DNA from: Ricinus communis
Lineage: Eukaryota > Streptophyta > Magnoliopsida > Malpighiales > Euphorbiaceae
DNA: 64,000 nucleotides
Direction: 5' to 3'
Assembly (NCBI RefSeq): GCF_019578655.1
Contig: NC_063256.1
Coordinates: forward strand, 4,216,001 to 4,280,000
Position numbers and translations under genes: made by a program. The notes below the pieces were generated by a model. That model did not search any database. It worked only from the letters and a program-made list of their open reading frames with translations, and was not told the DNA's origin. This document shows positions 1 through 11,519 of this stretch, one piece after another. Each line of letters starts with the position of its first letter. The stretch's first letter is position 1.

Positions 1-958
1 TTTTAGCGTTTCTCTTTCCCATTTTCTTTAGATAGATTTGGTGCAGGAAGCAAATCTAATGGGAAGATTACAAATTGATAATAACTGCATACATAATTGC
101 ACAACTAATTCTTACCTACTTTAGGGGATATTGCAATATATAGAGGAGAATAACACACAGTCTTTTATTTTTTGATATTAAATAATTATTACATAATTTA
201 ATTTTTAATTAATAAATATATTTTAATTATCTAACATTTACTCTGTAAATAGAAACATTCACCTAAACTAGGTAAATATACCCTCATTCTACCATAGGAA
301 GTCAATAGTTTTAACTTTATATTAAGTTTGTTTGTGGAATTTTTTTCAGAAAGAAAACATATCTTTTATAGTTTTTTATGTGTTTTTTTTATTTTAATAT
401 AGTTAATACAAATTATTTTTTTGATTAAAGAAAATTTGAGAAAATGACTTTTATTTTAAAAGCAAAAGTTCATCTTTTATACTTTTACATACTTATAAAA
501 GAAAAGTATAAAAATAATTAAATATATGCTAATTAATATATTAATCATCAATAGTTACATCCAACGACTTTTGTCCACCAAAAAATACAAAAATTTTGAT
601 GAATTTTAAAAATTTATAACTTCAATAATTTTTATGAAAAGAAAATAATACTTTTTTTAGAACATATATTAAATATCCAAAAATAGATTTCTTATGATTT
701 CCGGTATACAATCAAACAATAAAACATATTATATTCTTGAAGCACACGGAGCTTAAGATTTCCAAAACCCTGCATTATCTATATAAAATAAAAGATTATC
801 ATCGTTATCTTTGCTCTAATCGTAATCTCCCGCTATACACCTAATTGAACGATAGTTCCCATAAATATATGAGAACTTCAGAATGACAGCTACCGAGCAT
901 TGTTAATTTGTTCCCACGAGGGCTAAACACGCTGTTAAGGAGTCAATCTTATATGGTC
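1..958. other. AT-rich intergenic DNA
   Basis: No coding region, RNA gene or clear repeat is recognised. The stretch is AT-rich with frequent stops in all frames. Confidence 0.6.
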
Positions 959-963
959 CAATC

Positions 964-1495
964 TGTTAGAGATTTCATATTATTACAAAATAAAAGATAT
1001 TAACTTTTTATATGGGTTTGGTTAGTTCTGGTCATTTTAATATTGATTGGATCGAAGTTTAAAATTTATTTATTGGACTCTAATATTCTCTCATTTAATT
1101 AAATCAATTCAAATTATAAACGGTATCAGAACAAGTGTGTCTCGATTTCTTAATTTTTCGATTTTTCATTTGGATGTTCAATTCCAGCGGTTCGGTACGG
1201 TGTTGCTATTTGTCTTTCAATTCAATTTTAAATTTCAGGAGAAGAATCTCAATTTCTAATGACTAATGAACGTCAAATTAAATCTCAGTTGGACTTGAGG
1301 ATGAGTATTAGAAATCCCATATTATTAAAAAATAAGAAATACTAACCTTTACAAGGACAAAAGTACAATCACTAAAGTGGTTATCTCTAGTCATTTTGGT
1401 ATTGGTTAGATTCAAATCCAAGATTTATTTATTAGATTCTAATATTTTATCATTCATTTAACTTTTATTTAATCAAATCAATTCAAATAATAAGA
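964..1495 (+). mobile_element. TRIM-like miniature LTR retroelement
   Basis: Two diverged direct repeats (about 964-1120 and 1306-1495) begin TGTTAGAG and TATTAGAA. They share ordered blocks, including the phrase ATTTATTTATTGGACTCTAA or a close variant, and both end in a TCAATTCAAAT-type stretch. Directly after the left repeat is CGGTATCAGAACA, which resembles the plant LTR-element primer-binding site TGGTATCAGAGC (complementary to initiator Met-tRNA). The five bases CAATC flank both outer ends (959-963 and 1496-1500), fitting a 5-bp target duplication. The internal part is only about 185 bp and codes for nothing recognisable, as in TRIM elements. The repeats are clearly diverged, so the insertion is old. 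A coincidental duplication is the main alternative. Confidence 0.6.
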
Positions 1496-2101
1496 CAATC
1501 ACCGTATTAGTCGAAAAGGACCAACTCATTATTATTCATTGGATGTTAAAATATTGAATTAAATTCTTGTAATTTAATATATTAATTATTTTAATTATAT
1601 ATATATATATATATATTTATATTTATTCTTAAGAATTAACTTGTATTTTTTTTAAAATATCAATTTCTCAAAAAAGAAAATCATATTTATTCTTAGATTA
1701 ATTTTTGAGAATAAAAAAATAAAGTTGGAAAAAATAAACTTCAATGTCAAATCAATCAAGACTAAATGCATATTTAGGCATCTTTAACTCTCTCCATTTG
1801 GTAATTTTAATATTTTAATTTTTAATATAATCTAATAAACACCTTAATTTATTTTTTATGATATTTAAATACTTTTTGATATATAGTTTCATTCAATTCA
1901 GGTGCCTGTTAGATTAAATCCAAAACTAAAAACATTTATGAGGTTATAAGAATTGAATTTAGGTGTTTGATAAGTTAAATTAAAAATTACAGTATTAAAT
2001 TCACTAAATAACTAAAGTTCAGGTATTTAAATTAAAAATTAAAGTGTTAAAATAACTAAACGCTCGTGCATTCTACCAATCAATCAAACTTTATTTAGAC
2101 C

Positions 2102-2103
<2 letters not shown>

Positions 2104-2159
<56 letters not shown>
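2104..2159. repeat. (AT)n microsatellite, 56 bp
   Basis: Uninterrupted AT dinucleotide run. Confidence 0.97.
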
Positions 2160-2161
<2 letters not shown>

Positions 2162-2238
2162 ATATAATGACACATATATGAAAATTTTATATATTAATAT
2201 TGCATGATTAACTCATTCCCGTTATTTAAAACTAATAA

Positions 2239-2242
<4 letters not shown>

Positions 2243-2284
<42 letters not shown>
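2243..2284. repeat. (AT)n microsatellite, about 42 bp
   Basis: Second uninterrupted AT run, about 85 bp after the first. Confidence 0.97.
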
Positions 2285-2286
<2 letters not shown>

Positions 2287-3107
2287 ATTATTTATGAGTT
2301 TAGTGTATAAATGAAAATAAGCAATAATTTTTTATTATTTTCTTTATTTATTATGTACAATTAGAGTTTTTATTATTCAATACATGCAATTTATTTCTTT
2401 CTTATTTTTAGAGAAAAAGGTACAATATTTACTTTCTTGATATTTATTTTACAACAATACATTTATGATTTTTTCATAATTCTCTTAATTTTTTTATGCC
2501 ACTATATTAAAAAGAATTATACCGAAAATAAATTTGACAACTTATAATATAATATTACAGAAATTTTTTACACATGCTTGGTGTATACATTACAACTAAT
2601 AGAAATGTGACATGTATGTATGAGTATTTTACACTATAGTATCTAATGATTGACACATATTCAATTATTTAAAACTAAATAAATATATGTGAATAATCTA
2701 TTGGTTTGATTCATAGATGGGGACATTCACCGACCGTGACAAAAATCATCCTAATCTTAAATGAGAGAGCCAAATTAAAATTAGAGAGATTCTAGGTTTA
2801 ATATATATTCTCAATTATTTACTAAATTTATAGATGATTGACATATATTTATTACTTTTAAATAATAAAATATATATCAATCATTTAATACTAAAATACA
2901 TATGTCCCTCTCTTGCTAATTTCGGTCTATACATCAAGTCTGAAGAATCTCCTTTGAAATTAAAGGGTGTAGACTAGGGATCTCCTATCTCACGCCTCTT
3001 TCTCTTCGCCCCATTCATTGATTAAATTCTGACCTTTGCAACTAACACACAGAGCATAATGGCAGCTCATAAAGAATATCATTACTCCAATTAGATATGA
3101 TATGATA

Positions 3108-4112
3108 TCATACAGTCCCATCACTTCTTTCTCTTTCAGGATGCCCGTGATCCACATCACCAAAAGCAGCAACCTTAGCTTTGTTGGTAATTGTTCTTTT
3201 CAGTAACCAAGCAGAAAATACAATCACCACAAAACAAACCACTCCAATTCCCCATAATAACAACCCTACTTCCACCCTATTAACTTTACTCATATGATGA
3301 TCATCTTTTCTTTCCCCTCTATTCCGATCCCTCACAGCAACCTGTACTCGTCCGCCACTGCCAATCTCATTAATTCCTCCATTATTGGTGGGGAAGTAGG
3401 AGAAGAACTTGTAACTCTCATATCTGACAATGCAGTACCCATTAGCCGCGGTACCTCCTTCTTTACCACCACAATGCCCATAAACCTTGTCAATGCCTTT
3501 AGCAACACAAGCTCCACATTCTTCAAGTGTTAAAGGTAGAATACACTTAACAAGTGCATAAATTCTGCCACCATGTCTATTTTCGATATGCCCAGTTGAA
3601 AACCTATAATGGGTGGTCAAGTAAATTTCAGCTCTTAGTCTTAAAAGTAATGCTTCAAGTTTTAGCTCAAAGTGACCACGGTCTTGGATACTGGTTTGCT
3701 TTGAGCCGGAACAATTAGTAACCTCATCAAGATCATCTTTCCTGGAATAATATTGAAGGTAACAGCCATCAAACCAAGCTGTTACAGCGGTAGCATTTGG
3801 GCAGAGTTTTTGAATGGTTTGTTTAGCATTATTGGCGCAGAAGGTGCATAGATCTGGGGTGAGATCAGGTAGGCATTGCATGACGCCGTTATACTCTGTC
3901 GTTCCAACATGGAAGGCTGAGTAATTTGGCATTGAAGAAACAATACTATCAACAAGGACTGTGATGGATATGTTGTTCATTAGTGATGTTTTGGGTGGTG
4001 GCGGTGTGCAGGCAAGGGATAGAATAGAAGGGAATTTTGAGGCCATAGAGAAAGGGGTGATGAAGAAAATGAAGAGAATGGCTACAAGAGGAAACGTGGA
4101 AGCCATGTTCAT
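3108..4112 (-). CDS. PDLP-type DUF26 (Gnk2) membrane protein
   Basis: Single-exon 334-aa protein. The N-terminus is hydrophobic (about residues 1-24) and fits a signal peptide. Two DUF26/Gnk2 domains follow, each with the diagnostic C-X8-C-X2-C pattern: CLPDLTPDLCTFC in the first and CILPLTLEECGAC in the second. A transmembrane helix lies at about residues 282-305 (VGLLLWGIGVVCFVVIVFSA), followed by a short charged tail of 29 residues. Two DUF26 domains plus one membrane span and no kinase domain is the layout of plasmodesmata-located proteins, which sit at plasmodesmata and affect cell-to-cell traffic. That role is inferred from the family. The ATG at 4112 is followed two codons later by a second ATG, and either could be used. 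A secreted cysteine-rich-repeat protein is the alternative, but the membrane span argues against it. Confidence 0.9.
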   Translation of the reverse strand: MNMASTFPLVAILFIFFITPFSMASKFPSILSLACTPPPPKTSLMNNISITVLVDSIVSSMPNYSAFHVGTTEYNGVMQCLPDLTPDLCTFCANNAKQTIQKLCPNATAVTAWFDGCYLQYYSRKDDLDEVTNCSGSKQTSIQDRGHFELKLEALLLRLRAEIYLTTHYRFSTGHIENRHGGRIYALVKCILPLTLEECGACVAKGIDKVYGHCGGKEGGTAANGYCIVRYESYKFFSYFPTNNGGINEIGSGGRVQVAVRDRNRGERKDDHHMSKVNRVEVGLLLWGIGVVCFVVIVFSAWLLKRTITNKAKVAAFGDVDHGHPERERSDGTV

Positions 4113-4641
4113 ATCTCTGATAACTCTCCTAGCCAGAAATGCTTGAGAAATTCTCTATAAAGCGTCCAAAGTAGTACTTTGGATAAAAAGAGAATTCTTT
4201 AATTATATCACCTCATTATAAATATATTTTGTAAAAATGAGCGGCATTAATAAATGATGCTATAATTACTCTTAAATATTTTTAAATTCCATACTTATAA
4301 TTAAATTAAAATTAATTAGTCAAATGATCTGGTATCATTAGTTAATATGACTCCTTAAAATTGGTTATTTTCTATGCGTTGTGCATGAATATTGTTTATT
4401 ACTTAAATGATAAATGTTGTTTAATTAAAAAATTAGAATTGTATCTCTTGATTGAAAAAATAACATGAAAATTCATATAAAATTAGTGACAATTTAGAGT
4501 CGGTTAATGAAAAAGCTTCTTAACCTAATAAAAAACTTCTAAAAATTTTAGGATTGTTTATCATGTTTTAAGAGCCAAAATCACAAGATATCCCTAATTT
4601 TCAAAAAAAAAAATTTATGACAAATATTATCATTATAGGAT

Positions 4642-4680
<39 letters not shown>

Positions 4681-5805
4681 TAATCACAATAATAAGTATT
4701 TAAAATACTTTAATCCATTGTTTTAATCTTTCAAGATTCTATAATCAATACTAATAAAGTACAACAATTACTTCTCAAGACTGGAGTCATTGTTTGATGA
4801 TGCCACATCAACAATTTAAACATATATAAAATTTTAGGTTTTTTAATAATACCACATCATTAATTTTAACACATAAAATTTTACATTAAACATATATAAA
4901 AAATTTGTCTAAACATCTCAACTTATAAATTATGATTATGACTATATATGATTAAAACACATATGTAATTAGTACAAATAAATTTCACTTCTTTTTAGAA
5001 ATTAACCATTTTTAAGAAAATAACTTCCTTCGAATAACGTTTTTAATTTTTTTATTTATAAAAACTGTCCTCAATAACTTCCTTCGAATAACGTTCTTTA
5101 TATATTAAAAATATATATAATGAGATTGGCAACACTAGAAGAAAACCAATTCGTTATGATTAAGAAAAAACAGTAAGGTAGTTATTTGTGAAAGAATCCT
5201 CGTTGAAGGTTTTTAGAGATAAAAAGATTTCCGGTGACCGAATCAGGGTTTACCACCTCTGCTAGTAGAAGTTATTATTAACAGAATCGTCTCCGGTTCT
5301 TATTATCAACAGCACTGATATATTTCCCATCATTAAACAGTTGGAAGATTTGTTTGTTATTTACTGAAACTTATCCCCCGCATTTTAATGGTGATTCAAG
5401 AAAGGGCTAAATCATTAAAATCTTAAAGTTGAATGGTTTAATTATCTTAAAGACAACATAAGGGACTAATATGACACTCTCAGTAAACTTTAGGGTCAAA
5501 ATCGAGCTAGAAATTAGGAAAAGAAAAGGAGAAGTTTTGCGAGCCATCATTAATTAAGAAAAAAGAAAAGAAAGTTTTGTCGTTAACATTATTCTTGTTA
5601 ATGTTATAGATTTGTATATTATATGTTTACCTCTAGATTTCCCGCTTCGCTACCGTTCGATCTTCAATGCAAACCCTTATTTTGCTTTATATTAATTAAT
5701 GATATGTTTTAAATCGTAATTTAGTTCAATTGAACTGACATTGATATACGGATAATGAAATGAAGTGGTGTGTTGCTTTTGATGTAATAATTTTCATCTT
5801 TGAGA
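4113..5805. other. Intergenic region between divergent genes
   Basis: Holds the upstream regions of the minus-strand DUF26 gene and the plus-strand DUF616 gene, plus an (AAT)n run at about 4643-4677. A TATTTATA-like motif on the minus strand near 4210-4225 could be the DUF26 TATA box, but the AT richness makes this weak. The last 300 bp before 5806 probably carry the 5' leader of the DUF616 gene. Confidence 0.5.
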
Positions 5806-8637
5806 ATGGCTGTGATTAAATACAATGGAGGAGACTTATTACCAGAAAGGAGAGGCGTAATCGGTGCCGTATTCAATTCTCTAAACGGTGATCATACCTT
5901 TTCTTCTCGTGTCGTTCGACGGAGGAAGCTCGGTCGTTTTACTAAACCGAGTTTCCTGATTTTGATTTTGTTGCTTTTTGCTCTTTTCTTGATTTCACTT
6001 TCCGTTTTTGGCCTCAGATTGCAACTTCCAGGTCAGCCGAGGTGCTACTACTGCTTCCTCCTTTTCTTTTTCTTTTTTATAATTATAAATGTCAAGTTTT
6101 GTTTTTCTTTTTGATAGGTAATTTTGAAAGTTTGGAGAAATTAGACAATGCTGATAATTTTGAGGAAAGTAATCAGATTAGAAATGAAGTAAAGCAGGAA
6201 TTTCATGGATCTAATTATATTCTAAATCCTCCAAAATCCAAGCGTAAACAGCGTAAGAGGATTTCGCTTCTTTGTGTTTCGGTTGTTTTCTAATCATATT
6301 TATTATTGTTAAAAGATATCAGCTTTGTGCTCTTGAGTTTTAGATTTAGAAACTCCAGAATGTAATCGTGTTCTTTTATTGTTATATATCAGTGGAAGTA
6401 TGGGACTGGCTTATGTAAACAGAGTGTAGAAGAGGAAGATCAAAGAAATATCACAATAAGCAAAAAATAATTATTATATTAAATTCCTTCATTAGTCTAA
6501 ATAAGAAAGATTCTTTATCACATGTGCTTTTTTATTGAGCTCCAATTTTGTGATAGCAATGGTAAATAGGGGGTCTAAAAGAAATTCTTTGCTGTATAGA
6601 GCTTTAAGCAATGCTGATTTAAGGATGTAGTATGTAAATTCATTTTTAAGAATTATTGAGTTCAGAAAATTTTGCCTACTCCAAAAATATTATCCCTGCC
6701 TATATAACAAATAAATGAGTAATGCATATTTATCAGTATTGAATAATTATGTACGCATCAATTGTTTCTTTGACATGCCTGTCATAACTAATGTTCTAGT
6801 TCATATTGTTCACTAAGAAGAGCTTAATCTCTTAAGACATACTCTTTTTAGCTAATTATTTCTTCTTTTTCAACATGATGTTAATGTTTTTTCCTTATAT
6901 GTTTGAGCTTTCAGATCTTCCCTGCGAAGTTGGTTTTTCAGGATCAGTTAATTATCTTATTGAGCCCCAAGATTTAAGAAATTTCACCCGATTTTCACTA
7001 CGTTATGTGGCCTCAGAGGAGAAACCTTTGGGTGCAAATTCATTTCAATCTAGATTTGGAGGACATCAAACACTCGAGGAAAGAGAGAAATCTTTCTATG
7101 CTAGAAACCAAACACTACATTGTGGTTTTGTTCAAGGAACTCCTGGACTTCCAAGCACCGGATTTGATTTGGATGAGAAGCACAGGGCATACATGAGTAC
7201 CTGTCGGGTAGTGGTCTCTTCCTGCATCTTTGGGAGCTCTGACTTTCTGCGGAGGCCTACAAGCAAAAAGGTAATTCCTTTCACAAAATTTTGCAAAAAT
7301 AAATTTAGAGCTTTTATTCATCTATGCATTTCTCTAATAATACCTGGATTGTGAATGTTTACTTCATATGTTTAAACTTCATTCCTTAACTGATGTTCTA
7401 TATTCTTGCTTGTTTCAGATCAGTGAATTTTCCAAGAAAAATGTTTGTTTTGTTATGTTTGTGGATGAAAGTACACAGTCTAAACTGTCTTCGGATGGTC
7501 ATATACCTGATGATAGTGGACATATTGGTCTATGGAAATTAGTTGTTGTCAGGAACTTACCATATGAGGACATGAGGAGAACTGGAAAGGTGCCAAAATT
7601 CTTATCACATCGCCTCTTCCCATCTTCTAGGTGATTGTTACGCTGCTATTTGCTTATCTAGTTTATGAGCTCCAGGACTTATTGTCATCACTGTAATTAT
7701 GATAAATTAATTATATTCTTACTTGCCTTCATGCTTGTGTTCCAGCTATTCAATTTGGCTTGACAGTAAGATGCGACTCAACACTGATCCAATGTTGATA
7801 CTTGAATATTTTTTGTGGCGAACAAGATCAGAGTATGCCATTTCAAACCATTACGACCGTCACTGTGTCTGGGAGGAGGTACTCCAAAATAAGCGTCTAA
7901 ACAAGTATAATCACACAGCGATTGATGAGCAGTTTAATTTTTACCAGTCTGATGGCCTAACCAAGTTTGACTCTTCAGATCCAAATACGCCTCTTCCAAG
8001 TTGTATGTCTTTCAGCATCTGACCTCTGTTAGTCTATTTTGGTTAGGAAGATTGTTTTTCCTTCTGAATAGTAGATGCCGACACTGTCTGTCATATCCTG
8101 CAGATGTGCCAGAAGGTTCATTTATTGTACGAGCGCATACGCCAATGTCAAATTTATTTTCATGCCTTTGGTTTAATGAAGTTGATCGATTTACTTCACG
8201 TGATCAACTTAGCTTTGCATATACTTACTTGAAACTGAGGAGATTGAATCCAGATCATCTATTCTACCTAAACATGTTCAAGGTATATATGTTGCTCAAT
8301 AACTCTTTAAATATGTATAGCTGATTAGACTGTAAATCAGGTCATATTGTGGATAAGTATAGCGAAGTTCTTTTATACCAGAACTCTACCCAATTAGTCA
8401 CCCAATTTGTAATACTGTAACTATTATTCTGGTCATAAAATCTCTATAATGTTGTCTGAGCTATTTGTGGAGGATTGGACTAATGCGGTCCATCTTGTTT
8501 GGAGGTTGTGCTGGGGACTTATGAACAATTTGGTGTACTTTGTCACTTTATGTTACTTTCTGCAGGACTGTGAACGCAGGGCATTAGCAAAGCTATTTCG
8601 TCACAGGGCATTGCCATCAACTCCACCTGGTCCTTAA
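5806..8637 (+). CDS. DUF616 / TOD1-like type II membrane protein, seven exons
   Basis: Exons read 5806-6031, 6118-6252, 6915-7270, 7419-7630, 7746-8002, 8104-8282 and 8566-8637. All introns are GT-AG, phases fit throughout, and the product is 478 aa ending in TAA. The N-terminus is basic (RRRKLGRFTKPS) and leads into a transmembrane helix at about residues 49-70, so a type II Golgi/ER orientation is likely. The lumenal part carries conserved DUF616 stretches such as LPCEVGFSG, FVMFVDE, GLWKLVVVRNLPY, YSIWLDSK and WFNEVDRFTSRDQLSF. Family members in Arabidopsis include TOD1, described as an alkaline ceramidase, and MUCI70, a putative glycosyltransferase, so the activity here is uncertain. Length is close to that of TOD1. 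The start is the first ATG in frame before the basic region. Confidence 0.9.
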
Positions 8638-10709
8638 ATCATTGAAACTCTTTTTGGCAGTTATGTATAGCCTTGGTAAGGTTAAGCTTAAGCAATTTCT
8701 TACCCCTTTTCTTCAGTAGCCACTATACTTCTTCCCTGTTCCTTTTGTATTTAAATTGCCTTAAATGCCACAGAGATTGGTCTGCTATTAGTTTTAATAT
8801 TCACATATCAGTCTGCTAGTACCTTTACTCCCAATGTCCAAAACACCCTCATAAACGAGCATCTAAAATTTAGACTCATTTAATCTTTGATTCTCTTAAA
8901 AGCATGATTGCTTGTATACATAAGTAGGTGTTGAATCTAGGATACGAGGTCTAATTAAATGGACTGCAGGACTTCAGTCATCAGACATGAAATTAGTACA
9001 TTTTGCTCACTTATATCTTCAAGTTCTTTAATTTTCCCAGTTAAATTTATCTAATTGGTCAGTTTGTTGTCTAACCAGCAGCTTTTTTTTTTTTCTTTTT
9101 ATAATTTTATTCTTTTTCTTTTGTTATTATATTATTTTTATTTTGGCTTTTTTTTCTTTCTCTCTTTCTCTCTTTTCTGAATTCATTGATGACAAGGAGG
9201 CATAAATCCAAGTATAGTCTCCAAGTGCAGTTTAATCTACTCAGATTAATGTATTTTTGCTCCAGTAAAGTTACCAATAAAAACATCCTTTTGAAATCCA
9301 AGAAGCAAAAGTTTGAGCTCATAAAGCTCAATTGGTATATGAGTGTATTTCTGCAGTTGCTGGTTGTCTGATATGGTAATGTAACATAATTTCAATTTTT
9401 TTCTAAAGCAATTTTGGAATTACATGCTCATTAATGATGATAAGATGTTACAAAACTATTACCTACTATTTCCCAAAGTATATTTGTCACCAGAGGGTGA
9501 ACCTTTTATCTTAGACCTGGACGGTTCCCCCTCTGGGCATCGATTTATCAACTTCTTACATTCAGAAACCTCCAATATAAACTCTTTTTGCCACGCATAC
9601 AAATAGACAGTGCTTCCAATACAATGTAATGTAACATAAAACCTCTTCTAGTCATGTCTCATGTGCATGTTTTCATTTAAGAAACTTCTGATAGCATGAA
9701 TGATTTATTTCAATATATTGACGTTGATTACATACTCTCCGTATCCCATTTGAGAATTAATACATAGCTCAAGAACCCGCGCAAGTCTATAATGGATCTT
9801 ACACTGTCTGTAGGAATTCGTATTGACTGGAAAAAAAATATTACATTCCTGAGTTCCCCTTCAAGAATCTACTTTGATGTATCTTTGGAGCTTGGCACAA
9901 ATCAGGCTGTGCAGTCAGCTGCCTTATGAGAGGATGAGATTGATTAGGCGATGGCCCTCATACCATGGTAAATGACTTCAAGAGGTTGTATTCTATTGCC
10001 CAAGTGGTTTTCAGCATGGGGAGCTGTTGTTTATTTTTTTATCTTACACAATTTTCTCTTGGGGCTTTCTTGGACCAAATGATTTGGCTGTAGAGATGGC
10101 TTATGATAATTTATAATAGCATGTGGCATGGGATTTCTTGGCTAAATCCTTGAAGTTCCAAAACTAAACCAACCCATTTAATATACTATGGTGCCCATGT
10201 GCATGGACACACAGTCTAATGACTGGTATTTCTTTTTTCCTATACTTTTAACATTTCTTTTGAATAATGGTTTTACCAACAAATTGTTGGGATGAAGCCC
10301 AGTGCCTTAGATATTTTATATTTTCCTTTCATCTTTTTCCTTCCATACATTTGATCTTTCCTGGGGCTGGTAGGTAGGATACATTTTGTTGAGAGAAGGA
10401 AAATGCTCAACTGCTGAAGATCGTTCAATCTTGCGGTCAAGATCTTGACATTGTACTAATTTGACAGTTCAAGGATTGTTACAGTTTATAGTGCATGCTT
10501 TATCTACACAGATCTGTTACTTGTAATGGACAGAGATATGGTGTAATACTTTGAAATTTGTATGAAAAGCCAATTGGGACTTGTACTTTGTGGTCGACCA
10601 CAGTTTTTGACACTTGTAACTATCAAATAAGAATGCCAATCATGCTTTCTTCGAGATTCTACAATTCTCTTTCATGAAGAATTTGTGTTGGCCTTTTCTT
10701 TAAACTGCT
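8638..10709. other. Intergenic or long 3' untranslated stretch
   Basis: No coding exon recognised. Composition is mixed, with a T/C-rich tract at about 9081-9180. The first few hundred bases are probably the 3' untranslated region of the DUF616 gene. Confidence 0.5.
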
Positions 10710-10717
10710 TATAAATA
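10710..10717 (+). promoter_or_regulatory. TATA box candidate for the microRNA cluster
   Basis: TATAAATA in a less AT-rich context, about 88 bp before the first MIR2275-like hairpin. It would place a transcription start near 10740. Position is the only support. Confidence 0.4.
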
Positions 10718-10797
10718 CTCAGGCCATTGCTCTGCTTTACATAAATACTTTGCCAAAGGCAAACAAGGAAAAAGGAGTCTCAAACTCCTTTGTATGT

Positions 10798-10879
10798 GTT
10801 GTATGTGAAAATTGGAGGGAACTAAACAATCTGGCATTATATTTTTTGGCTACCTGTTTCCAATATTTAATGTCCAGCC
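10798..10879 (+). ncRNA. MIR2275-like hairpin 1 (degenerate 3' arm)
   Basis: The 5' arm contains AATTGGAGGGAACTAAAC, very close to known miR2275 5p strands (consensus core AATTGGAGGAAACCAAAC from the family). The 3' arm keeps the CCAATAT core at about 10859-10865, but the flanking bases no longer match the usual CTCCAATATCTCA end. The arms can still pair around TTGGA/TCCAA and near the base of the stem. This copy looks like a decayed or strongly diverged member of the tandem set, and its ability to yield a mature 22-mer is doubtful. Confidence 0.55.
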
Positions 10880-10934
10880 TTCAAATTGCTTTTTCAGCTA
10901 CAATTACAACCCTTATTGGATAGAGGATGTCTAA

Positions 10935-11020
10935 GTTGTATGTGAGGATTGGAGAAAATTAAATAAAATAGCTTGTTTGATGCATTTTGTTTAATTTTCT
11001 CCAATATCTCATATCCAACC
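10935..11020 (+). ncRNA. MIR2275: MIR2275 hairpin 2
   Basis: A near-perfect stem. The arm starting GTTGTATGTGAGGATTGGAG at 10935 pairs along about 35 bases with the arm ending TCATATCCAACC at 11020, leaving a small loop around 10970-10982. The 3' arm at 10990-11011 is a 22-mer that ends TTCTCCAATATCTCA. Compared with the published rice/maize miR2275 sequence it differs at positions 4, 5 and 9 only, and it begins with U. miR2275 is a 22-nt microRNA that directs cleavage of PHAS transcripts and leads, through RDR6 and DCL5/DCL3-type enzymes, to 24-nt phased siRNAs in meiotic anthers. Identity rests on family knowledge plus the visible stem; expression is not shown. Confidence 0.85.
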
Positions 11021-11074
11021 TGTTCATTTGTTCTTTAAGCATCTAGCAAAAAGTCTTATCTGCAGGAACATGTC

Positions 11075-11173
11075 AAAGTCGGACGTCAGAATTGGAGGAA
11101 ATTAAATAAATCATTTAGTAGCATTGTTTAGTGTGTTTTGTTTAATTTCCTCCAATATCTTATATTTGGCTTT
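11075..11173 (+). ncRNA. MIR2275: MIR2275 hairpin 3
   Basis: The 5' arm starts AAAGTC at 11075 and includes AGAATTGGAGGAAATTAAAT at 11088-11107, matching the known miR2275 5p start AGAATTGGAGGAAA. The 3' arm at 11141-11162 is a 22-mer ending CCTCCAATATCTTA and differs from grass miR2275 at positions 4, 5 and 21. The lower stem (AAAGTCGGACGT against ATATTTGGCTTT) holds mostly by Watson-Crick and G:U pairs. It lies about 55 bp after hairpin 2, in the same orientation, fitting one polycistronic primary transcript. Substitutions between hairpins 2 and 3 are paired on both arms around the TTCTCC/TCCTCC difference (AGAAAA versus AGGAAA). This is compensatory change and supports selection on the stem. 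Confidence 0.88.
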
Positions 11174-11519
11174 TTCAGCATATGTGTCGTCTATTCGACA
11201 AAAGAAGAAGAAGAATGTATGTCAAGCAGAGGTATGAATCAAGCAATCTCATAACAGAACGTGGAAAGACTCTTCACCAGCCTTTTCACTCTTAAACGCC
11301 GATGGCAAAACATATAAATCTATTACCTTACGATTTGAGTTTATTATCCTGAAAGATTAATGATAAATTATTATAAATTACCAACATGTGGCCAGTTAAT
11401 TAGACTTTCTTTTAAAGAAAAGGGTTGTTTTTGTAACTCCACATTTTTGCTTAAATTTCCCCACAGCTGGCCTTGTAGTACTGATCGTCCAAGCCAAAAG
11501 CAAATTCTCACTGGTTGCA

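Larger units (their letters stand above)
1501..3107. other. AT-rich intergenic DNA with TA tracts
   Basis: Contains a short (TA)n run near 1599-1615 and two long (TA)n tracts listed separately. No gene is recognised. The part next to 3107 probably holds the 3' untranslated region of the minus-strand DUF26 gene. Confidence 0.6.

Noticed and set aside
2104..2284. Two spaced (AT)n tracts, possibly a CRISPR-like or structured array
   Set aside because: Simple dinucleotide microsatellites in a plant genome; no repeat-spacer structure.
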